A DNA stretch of 64,000 bases from Leclercia sp. AS011 (GTDB taxonomy: Bacteria; Pseudomonadota; Gammaproteobacteria; Enterobacterales; Enterobacteriaceae). The DNA is taken from NCBI RefSeq assembly GCF_037152535.1, contig NZ_JBBCMA010000009.1:1-64000 (forward strand), in the 5' to 3' direction. This document shows positions 58,023-64,000 of the stretch, one piece after another. The notes beneath the pieces are model-generated. The model was not told the origin of the DNA and searched no databases. It worked only from the letters and a program-made list of their open reading frames with translations. The number at the start of each line of letters is the position of its first letter. Position 1 is the first letter of the stretch. The position numbers and the translations under genes were made by a program.

Positions 58023-59269
58023 GCGCGTTTATGCCAAAGTAAAAAGACGCCGCAACAGGCAGCAAAATAGACAATGTAGGTGGCCATATAGGCCTGGGCT
58101 GCACCCAGCGCGCCGTGCGTGGGGATCAGCCAGTGCGAGAACGCCGTCAGCAAGGTGAACTGGCTGATTTCCGCCAGAATATAGAGCCGCAACGAGGCTT
58201 TGGCGATCACCAGATAGCCAAAGACGTAAGCGCCTACTTTCAGCACATCGCCCACCAGCTGCCAGGCAAACAGATCGCGCATCGCGATAAATTTGTCGGA
58301 GAACAGCAGCCAGATGGCGACGTCGCGCAGCAGCCAGACGGTAAAACTGGCGACAGCCACCGCCGGTAAGACGAAGCGCAGAGAACGGAGTATTTCGCGG
58401 GTGATCTCCTGACGCCCGGTCAGACGCGACAGGGTTGGCAGCAGGTAGACGCTAAAGGAGGCGGTAATAAACTGCAGGTAGGCATCCGAGATGCTGCTGA
58501 CCCCTTGCCAGATCCCCACCTCATCCCAGCTGTAGTGCGCCGCCAGCAGGTTTCGCATCATCACATAGGCCACCGGCAGAGTGACAGAAGTGATAAGCGC
58601 CATCAGGGTAAATTTGCCCAGCTGTCCCGCGAGGAGGCTATCCCATTTCGGCCTGAGATAGTGCAGCGGGATCGTGCCTCTGCGCATTAGCATAATTGCC
58701 GCCGGGATCACTACCAGCGCGGGGACCAGTGCCAGGCCCAGCAGCGCGCCTTCATACCCGCCGAGGCGATAGCAGGCGTAATAGGCAATCACCCCAATCA
58801 CGCTGCCGACGATCAGCGCCAGCGCATTGCCGGCAGCATCGCGGAAGCCCTTCATCAGTGCCAGCAGCAGGTTAGCCCAGGCGATACCCATCTGCACCAG
58901 CGCCACCAGCCGCACCAGGCCCTGATAGCCCGTGTGGCCAAACAGCCCCTGGCTGATGGGCGCGGCCGCCAGTAAAAAAATCACCGCCAGCAGGGTGGAA
59001 AAACCCAGCACCATCGCGGAGGAGGTCCCGACTACCGTGCGTAATTGCGCCTTATCATCATGATATTGCGCCACGTACTTGGTTACGCCGTTGAAGATAC
59101 CCGCCCCGGCCAGAACGCCCAGGACGGTCACCAGCTGGCGGAAGTTACCCGCCTGCCCGACGCCCGCCGGACCAAATGAGACCGCCAGCAGTTTAACGAC
59201 CAGCAGTCCCGCGCCGATCTTGACGAGTGTGGACGCGGCGGTCCACACCGATGCTTTTGCCAGAGACAT
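58019..59269 (-). CDS. wzxE: ECA lipid III flippase
   Basis: MATE-like polysaccharide flippase that moves ECA lipid III across the inner membrane. 416 residues as in E. coli, about 12 TM helices. N-terminal [20 protein letters not shown] is typical of Wzx proteins. One base separates it from wecE. Confidence 0.94.
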   Translation of the reverse strand: MSLAKASVWTAASTLVKIGAGLLVVKLLAVSFGPAGVGQAGNFRQLVTVLGVLAGAGIFNGVTKYVAQYHDDKAQLRTVVGTSSAMVLGFSTLLAVIFLLAAAPISQGLFGHTGYQGLVRLVALVQMGIAWANLLLALMKGFRDAAGNALALIVGSVIGVIAYYACYRLGGYEGALLGLALVPALVVIPAAIMLMRRGTIPLHYLRPKWDSLLAGQLGKFTLMALITSVTLPVAYVMMRNLLAAHYSWDEVGIWQGVSSISDAYLQFITASFSVYLLPTLSRLTGRQEITREILRSLRFVLPAVAVASFTVWLLRDVAIWLLFSDKFIAMRDLFAWQLVGDVLKVGAYVFGYLVIAKASLRLYILAEISQFTLLTAFSHWLIPTHGALGAAQAYMATYIVYFAACCGVFLLWHKRA

Positions 59270-59270
59270 A

Positions 59271-60401
59271 TCAGCCGAAATAACTCAGCAGGGTATTAAT
59301 GACCGTGCGCTGGTTGACTGCAGCGAGGTTGTAGAACAGCGGCAAGCGGAGTAACCGCTCACTTTCTTTGGTGGTGAAGCGATCTTCACCCACGAACTGA
59401 CCAAAGGCTTCCCCTGCCGGGCTGGAGTGCAGCGGGATGTAGTGGAACACCGCCAGGATCTCCGCCTCTTTCAGGTACGCGATCAGCTCGCTGCGATCGT
59501 CATTATCCCGCAGCTTGATGTAGAACATGTGCGCGTTATGCACGCAGTCTGCCGGGATGGTCGGCAGTTCGATACGACCTTTGCGCGCCAGCGGGGCCAG
59601 CGCATCGTAATAGGTCTGCCACAGCGCCAGGCGCTGCTGGTTGATGCGGTCAGCCGCCTCCAGCTGGGCCCACAGGTACGCGGCCTGGAGATCCGCCATC
59701 AGGTAGCTGGAGCCGATATCGCGCCAGGTGTATTTGTCCACCTGCCCGCGGAAGAACTGGCTGCGGTTGGTGCCTTTCTCGCGGATGATCTCCGCCCGCT
59801 CCACCAGGGCGCGATCGTTAATCAGGGTCGCGCCGCCTTCACCGCCTGCGGTGTAGTTTTTGGTTTCGTGGAAGCTAAAGCAGCCAATATGACCGATAGT
59901 GCCCAGCGCGCGGCCTTTGTAGGTGGACATCACCCCCTGCGCGGCATCTTCCACCACATACAGGTTGTGCTTTTTAGCGAGCGCCATGATGGTGTCCATC
60001 TCGCACGCCACACCGGCATAGTGTACCGGCACGATGGCGCGGGTCTTGTCGGTGATCGCCGCTTCAATCAGCGTCTCGTCGATGTTCATGGTATCCGGGC
60101 GGATATCCACAAAGACGATTTTTGCCCCGCGCAGCACGAAAGCGTTGGCGGTCGATACGAAGGTATAGCTCGGCATAATCACTTCATCGCCAGGACCGAT
60201 GTCCAGCAGCAGGGCTGCCATCTCCAGCGAGGCGGTGCAGGACGGGGTCAGCAGGACTTTAGCACTCTGAAAACGCTGCTCCATCCACTGCTGGCAACGG
60301 CGCGTATAGCCGCCATCGCCACAGAGTTTGCCGCTGCCCATTGCAGACTGCATGTAATCGAGTTCGGTGCCCACCACGGGAGGCGCATTAAATGGGATCA
60401 T
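59271..60401 (-). CDS. wecE: dTDP-4-amino-4,6-dideoxygalactose transaminase
   Basis: PLP-dependent aminotransferase converting dTDP-4-keto-6-deoxyglucose to dTDP-Fuc4N. 376 residues as in E. coli. The PLP lysine is in FHETKNYTAGGEGG (about 181), with DAAQGVMSTYKG and VPVHYAGVACEM nearby. Its substrate is made by RffG/RffH-type enzymes, which are not encoded in this cluster. Confidence 0.95.
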   Translation of the reverse strand: MIPFNAPPVVGTELDYMQSAMGSGKLCGDGGYTRRCQQWMEQRFQSAKVLLTPSCTASLEMAALLLDIGPGDEVIMPSYTFVSTANAFVLRGAKIVFVDIRPDTMNIDETLIEAAITDKTRAIVPVHYAGVACEMDTIMALAKKHNLYVVEDAAQGVMSTYKGRALGTIGHIGCFSFHETKNYTAGGEGGATLINDRALVERAEIIREKGTNRSQFFRGQVDKYTWRDIGSSYLMADLQAAYLWAQLEAADRINQQRLALWQTYYDALAPLARKGRIELPTIPADCVHNAHMFYIKLRDNDDRSELIAYLKEAEILAVFHYIPLHSSPAGEAFGQFVGEDRFTTKESERLLRLPLFYNLAAVNQRTVINTLLSYFG

Positions 60402-60405
60402 CTTG

Positions 60406-61083
60406 TCACCTGTATAGCCAGTAAGCGGTCGTTTCGATGTTGCCGCCGCTTGCGATATAACGTTTAAGCGCGGCGGTGTTGCCCATCTGGGTCGCCACCC
60501 GCAAAGTAGAAAGCTGTTGCTGCTGAGCCCAGGCCAGCGCCGCCTGCATTAACTGCTCGCCCATACCGCGCCCGGCCAGCAGGCCGACGCGCGCCTCGGT
60601 GTCATTCAGTTTACGCAGGGAGACAAAGCCCTGGATGGTGCCACCCGGCGCGCGGAACACCAGGCAGAGATGGTCGAAAGTGCCTTTTACCGCATTTTCA
60701 ATCCACTGAGCGTAGAAGCGACCGCTGTCGTCCGGGGCGTACCACGGCGCGCGAAAGCGGCTCAGGGCAAAGGCCTGCGCGGCCAGCTGGCGCAGCGCCG
60801 GGATATCTTTCCCGGTGGCGATCTCCGCCCCCGGGCTGGCGTGCTGCGTCACCCCGATCGCGAGATCGGCTTCGCCTTCAACCAGCCTGAACCCCTGCTG
60901 CTGGAGCGCATCCAGCCAGTCAGTGCGGGTGGCCGGAATTTTGGCCTGCACCCGCTGCCAGGCGGCGAAATCTTCAGCCGCCAGCAGTGGGCCGTCATCA
61001 GACAGGCGCACAATGGCCGTGGGCAGGGCAAAGAACTGACTTTCCCACTCCAGCGGCTGTAACGCGCCACGCAGCTGATTCAA
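60406..61083 (-). CDS. wecD: dTDP-Fuc4N N-acetyltransferase
   Basis: GNAT acetyltransferase that finishes dTDP-Fuc4NAc. 225 residues (E. coli 224). The start codon is TTG at 61083, overlapping the wecC stop as TTGA, so translation is likely coupled. GNAT motif A appears as [17 protein letters not shown] (about 166-182); [19 protein letters not shown] closes the fold. In E. coli rffH lies directly upstream; here wecC does. The N-terminal 75 residues are less conserved. Confidence 0.92.
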   Translation of the reverse strand: MNQLRGALQPLEWESQFFALPTAIVRLSDDGPLLAAEDFAAWQRVQAKIPATRTDWLDALQQQGFRLVEGEADLAIGVTQHASPGAEIATGKDIPALRQLAAQAFALSRFRAPWYAPDDSGRFYAQWIENAVKGTFDHLCLVFRAPGGTIQGFVSLRKLNDTEARVGLLAGRGMGEQLMQAALAWAQQQQLSTLRVATQMGNTAALKRYIASGGNIETTAYWLYR

Positions 61084-62342
61084 CGCCAGACACCTTTGGT
61101 ATCAACGATAAATTCCTGGCGCACGGCATCGCCCGGGATCGCTTTGAACTCATTATGATCTACCAGCAGTACCAGCACATCGGCGGTTGCCAGCGCATCC
61201 TCCACGCGTGTCAGAGTGCAGTGACCGGCCAGTTTTTTCGGCAGCTCATGGATATTGGGTTCAACCACCTGCGTTTTACCGCTGTGCCAGTCGGCAATCA
61301 TCTCAGCAATTTCCATCGCCGGGCTTTCACGCAGATCGTCAATGTTCGGTTTAAAGGCGAGACCGAAACAGGCGATGGTCACCTCGTTTGCCCGCTTGCC
61401 GCTCTGCGTCAGGTAGTCCGCCACCGTGGCTTTAACCTGATTCAGTACCCAGTGCGGTTTACTGTCGTTTACTTCACGGGCCGTACGGATCAGACGCGCC
61501 TGCTGCGGGTTCTGCGCCACGATAAACCACGGGTCGACCGCGATACAGTGGCCGCCTACGCCCGGGCCGGGTTGCAGGATATTGACGCGCGGGTGGCGGT
61601 TCGCCAGACGAATCAGTTCCCAGACGTTAATCCCCTGATCGGCGCAAATCAGCGACAGTTCATTAGCAAAGGCAATATTGACGTCGCGGAAGCTGTTTTC
61701 CGTCAACTTGCACATCTCGGCGGTACGGGAGTTGGTTACAACGCACTCGCCTTCCAGGAAGATGTTATACAGCTCGCTGGCGCGGGCGGAACAGACCGGC
61801 GTCATGCCGCCAATCACGCGATCGTTTTTAATCAGTTCAACCATCACCTGCCCCGGCAGCACGCGCTCCGGGCAGTAGGCGACGTTGATATCAGCCTGCT
61901 CGCCCGCCTGCTGCGGGAAGGTCAGATCCGGGCGCGCCTCGGCCAGCCACTGGGCCATCTGCTCGGTGGCCCCCACCGGGGAGGTCGACTCGAGGATCAC
62001 CAGGTCGCCTTTTTTCAGCACCGGGGCGATGGATTTCGCGGCCGCTTCGACATACACCATATCCGGCTCATGCTCGCCTTTGAATGGCGTTGGCACGGCA
62101 ATCAGGTAGGCATCGGCGGCCACCGGCGTGGTGCTGGCCTTCAGATATCCTCCCTCAACGGCTGTCTTCACTACCTTGTCGAGATCCGGCTCGACAATGT
62201 GAATTTCACCTTTGTTGATGGTCGCAACCGCATGCTGGTTGATGTCCACACCCACAACCTGTTTTTGACGGGAGGCAAATGCCGCCGCCGTTGGTAGCCC
62301 AATGTAGCCAAGCCCAATGACAGAAATGGTCGTAAAACTCAT
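61080..62342 (-). CDS. wecC: UDP-N-acetyl-D-mannosamine dehydrogenase
   Basis: Oxidises UDP-ManNAc to UDP-ManNAcA with two NAD+. 420 residues as in E. coli. The N-terminal Rossmann motif is [14 protein letters not shown] (about 10-23), the catalytic Cys lies in [15 protein letters not shown], and [18 protein letters not shown] is the C-terminal domain signature. Overlaps wecB by four bases at its start and wecD by four at its stop. Confidence 0.96.
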   Translation of the reverse strand: MSFTTISVIGLGYIGLPTAAAFASRQKQVVGVDINQHAVATINKGEIHIVEPDLDKVVKTAVEGGYLKASTTPVAADAYLIAVPTPFKGEHEPDMVYVEAAAKSIAPVLKKGDLVILESTSPVGATEQMAQWLAEARPDLTFPQQAGEQADINVAYCPERVLPGQVMVELIKNDRVIGGMTPVCSARASELYNIFLEGECVVTNSRTAEMCKLTENSFRDVNIAFANELSLICADQGINVWELIRLANRHPRVNILQPGPGVGGHCIAVDPWFIVAQNPQQARLIRTAREVNDSKPHWVLNQVKATVADYLTQSGKRANEVTIACFGLAFKPNIDDLRESPAMEIAEMIADWHSGKTQVVEPNIHELPKKLAGHCTLTRVEDALATADVLVLLVDHNEFKAIPGDAVRQEFIVDTKGVWR

Positions 62343-63469
62343 AGCGATACCCGATTGTGTTTAAGTGCATGCAAAATACGGTCACAGGCCTGTCCGTCAC
62401 CATACGGATTATGGGCCCGGCTCATGGCCTGATACTCTTTTTCGTCGTGCAGCAGGCGCGTCACCTCTTCCACGATCAGTCGTGAATCGGTGCCCACCAG
62501 CCGCACCGTTCCGGCTTTGACCGCTTCCGGGCGCTCGGTGGTTTCACGCATCACCAGCACCGGTTTGCCCAGTGAAGGCGCCTCTTCCTGAATACCGCCA
62601 GAGTCGGTCAGGATCAGCCAGGCATGGTTCATCAGCCAGACGAAAGGCAGATAGTCCTGCGGCTCAATAAGGATAATGTTTTTGACGTGCCCCAGAATGC
62701 GGTTGACCGGCTCACTGACGTTGGGATTGAGGTGCACCGGATAGACAATCTGCACATCTTCATTAAGTGCTGCGATTTCTGCCAGCGCATGACAGATTTG
62801 CTCGAAGCCCTGACCAAAGCTTTCCCGACGGTGTCCGGTGACCAGAATCATCTTTTTGCCATTCGCCAGGAACGGATACCGCTCGGCCAGCTCTCCGCGC
62901 AGGGTGTCGCTCGCCAGCACCCGGTCACGCACCCAGATCAGAGCGTCGATCACCGTGTTGCCGGTGACAAAGATATGCTGGTCCTTGACGTTCTCGCGCA
63001 GCAGGTTCTGACGGGAGTTCTCCGTCGGCGCGAAGTGATACATCGCCAGATGTCCGGTCAGGGTGCGGTTCGCCTCTTCAGGCCAGGGAGAGGAGAGATC
63101 GCCGGTACGCAATCCGGCTTCCACATGCCCCACCGGGATACGCTGGTAAAACGCCGCCAGGCTGGTGGCGATAGTGGTTGTCGTATCGCCGTGCACCAGC
63201 ACGACATCAGGCTTAAACGACTCCAGAATGGGTTTTAACCCTTCCAGAATACGGCAGGTAATTTCGGTTAATCCTTGTCCCGGCTTCATAATATTGAGGT
63301 CGTAATCGGGAACAATAGAAAAGAGGTTAAGGACCTGATCCAGCATCTCCCGATGCTGCGCGGTAACGCAAACTTTCGCCTCAAAATAAGGGTCGCTTGC
63401 AAGCGCATGAACCAGAGGCGCCATCTTGATGGCTTCCGGCCTCGTACCAAAGACAGTGAGTACTTTCAC
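62339..63469 (-). CDS. wecB: UDP-N-acetylglucosamine 2-epimerase
   Basis: Converts UDP-GlcNAc to UDP-ManNAc, the first committed ECA sugar step. 376 residues as in E. coli, GT-B fold. Motifs: [18 protein letters not shown] (N-terminus), [28 protein letters not shown] and [20 protein letters not shown]. wzzE lies 57 bp upstream, with a hairpin in the gap. Confidence 0.96.
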   Translation of the reverse strand: MKVLTVFGTRPEAIKMAPLVHALASDPYFEAKVCVTAQHREMLDQVLNLFSIVPDYDLNIMKPGQGLTEITCRILEGLKPILESFKPDVVLVHGDTTTTIATSLAAFYQRIPVGHVEAGLRTGDLSSPWPEEANRTLTGHLAMYHFAPTENSRQNLLRENVKDQHIFVTGNTVIDALIWVRDRVLASDTLRGELAERYPFLANGKKMILVTGHRRESFGQGFEQICHALAEIAALNEDVQIVYPVHLNPNVSEPVNRILGHVKNIILIEPQDYLPFVWLMNHAWLILTDSGGIQEEAPSLGKPVLVMRETTERPEAVKAGTVRLVGTDSRLIVEEVTRLLHDEKEYQAMSRAHNPYGDGQACDRILHALKHNRVSL

Positions 63470-63489
63470 ATCGATTCTCTTCGATTAAG

Positions 63490-63514
63490 CGATGAAGGCC
63501 ATCAGCCTTCATCG
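63490..63514 (-). other. Intercistronic hairpin between wzzE and wecB
   Basis: CGATGAAGG/CCTTCATCG (63490-63498, 63506-63514) gives a 9-bp stem with a 7-nt loop. It may tune expression between wzzE and wecB or mark an mRNA processing site. Confidence 0.5.
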
Positions 63515-63526
63515 TAGATGGCGTTC

Positions 63527-64000
63527 TTAAATTTTGCGACGACGGGTTAAGGCCACGCCAGCGCCAATTAAAGCACCCACAATCCCCCACATAATCATCA
63601 GGAATGCACGACGTGGACTATCGCGTTTTACAGGTTCTTCAGGTGTTCGCAAATAACGATAGGTCTGAAAACGTGGGTCCAGTGTCGGACCTACGTTGAG
63701 GGTTGTGAGCATGGCGCGGTTTTGGTCGTAGTCGAGGTCAACATCCGGGCCTACGGCCTGCAGATTTTCCAGGCGCGCCTGCAGCATCGGGCGGCCCAGC
63801 AGGAACATTTCAGAATCTGGCAGTTCGTCGGCCGGTACGTCGGTTTCGCTGCGGGAGATGTTGCTCTTCTCCGCAATCTTCAGCGCCTGTTCAATGTTAT
63901 GAACCCGGCGAGTAAAGATCGCTTTCGCCACCTCTTCCTGACGTTTGACCTGCGCTTTCATCTGCACGGTACGCGCCGCCCAGGCCCCTTTCAGCTCATC
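63527..64000 (-). CDS. wzzE: ECA chain-length regulator WzzE (partial, 5' end beyond window)
   Basis: Polysaccharide co-polymerase that sets ECA chain length with WzyE. Only the C-terminal 157 residues are in the window; the frame runs open off the right edge (DELKGAWAARTVQMK...). The visible part holds the periplasmic coiled region, the LGRPMLQARLENLQAVGP motif and the C-terminal TM helix (AFLMIMWGIVGALIGAGVAL), ending TRRRKI. wecA and rho are expected further right. Confidence 0.95.
   Translation of the reverse strand, partial: DELKGAWAARTVQMKAQVKRQEEVAKAIFTRRVHNIEQALKIAEKSNISRSETDVPADELPDSEMFLLGRPMLQARLENLQAVGPDVDLDYDQNRAMLTTLNVGPTLDPRFQTYRYLRTPEEPVKRDSPRRAFLMIMWGIVGALIGAGVALTRRRKI

Noticed and set aside
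60987..62297. 436-codon plus-strand frame opposite wecC and wecD
   Set aside because: Shadow of two conserved genes; low-complexity antisense composition.
54841..63469. O-antigen or capsule cluster
   Set aside because: Every gene matches the ECA pathway in order and length; there are no extra glycosyltransferases and no ops/JUMPstart sequence was found.

Overview
This window is a core-chromosome stretch of an Enterobacteriaceae genome. Gene content and order follow the E. coli hemG-to-wzzE region almost gene for gene, and the proteins are close to their E. coli counterparts in length and motifs. Three loci known between these genes in E. coli are missing: yigFG beside corA, aslAB beside hemY, and rffGH inside the wec cluster. 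A beta-glucoside operon and an MFS transporter gene are present instead. With the fairly GC-rich coding sequence this suggests an Enterobacter/Leclercia-type organism rather than Escherichia or Salmonella; the genus is inferred.

Layout. 1-160: promoters of an rRNA operon that runs leftward out of the window. 163-4155 (minus): hemG, trkH, yigZ, pepQ. 4343-7705 (plus): fadBA under a FadR operator, followed by a 121-bp palindromic repeat and a terminator. 7889-18666: fre, ubiD, rfaH, tatD, tatABC, ubiBJE, rmuC and udp. 18918-24070: dlhH, then a PTS beta-glucoside operon (EII, 6-phospho-beta-glucosidase, BglG/LicT antiterminator) preceded by a textbook RAT/terminator switch, ending at a REP element. 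24081-33340: divergent metE/metR with MetJ and MetR sites, then yigM, yigL, pldB, rhtB, rhtC and recQ. 33431-39841: pldA, yigI, rarD, corA with a structured leader, a small lipoprotein, and uvrD behind a LexA box. 39920-43299: yigB, xerC, yigA, dapF, lptM. 43439-50766: cyaY, cyaA (UUG start, CRP site) and hemCDXY. 50926-52131: MFS transporter with a possible leader-peptide switch. 52137-52335: the sRNA GlmZ with a sigma-54 element and GlrR sites. 52634-53085: four tRNA genes (argX-hisR-leuT-proM order). 53191-54573: yifK. 54841-64000: the enterobacterial common antigen (ECA) cluster wecG-wzyE-wecF-wzxE-wecE-wecD-wecC-wecB-wzzE, the last cut by the window edge.

Functional themes are envelope biogenesis (ECA, PldA, Tat, GlmZ control of amino-sugar supply, RfaH), ubiquinone and tetrapyrrole synthesis, fatty-acid oxidation, methionine synthesis, and catabolite control (CyaA with CRP sites at udp and cyaA). 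There are no insertion sequences, phage genes, CRISPR arrays or broken genes. The less ordinary features are regulatory: the beta-glucoside antitermination switch, the corA leader with competing hairpins, a perfect 12-bp inverted repeat over the yigM start, the polyproline mini-ORF facing an anti-Shine-Dalgarno ahead of the MFS gene, and the sigma-54/GlrR architecture of glmZ. The missing rffGH in the ECA operon is the main structural surprise.
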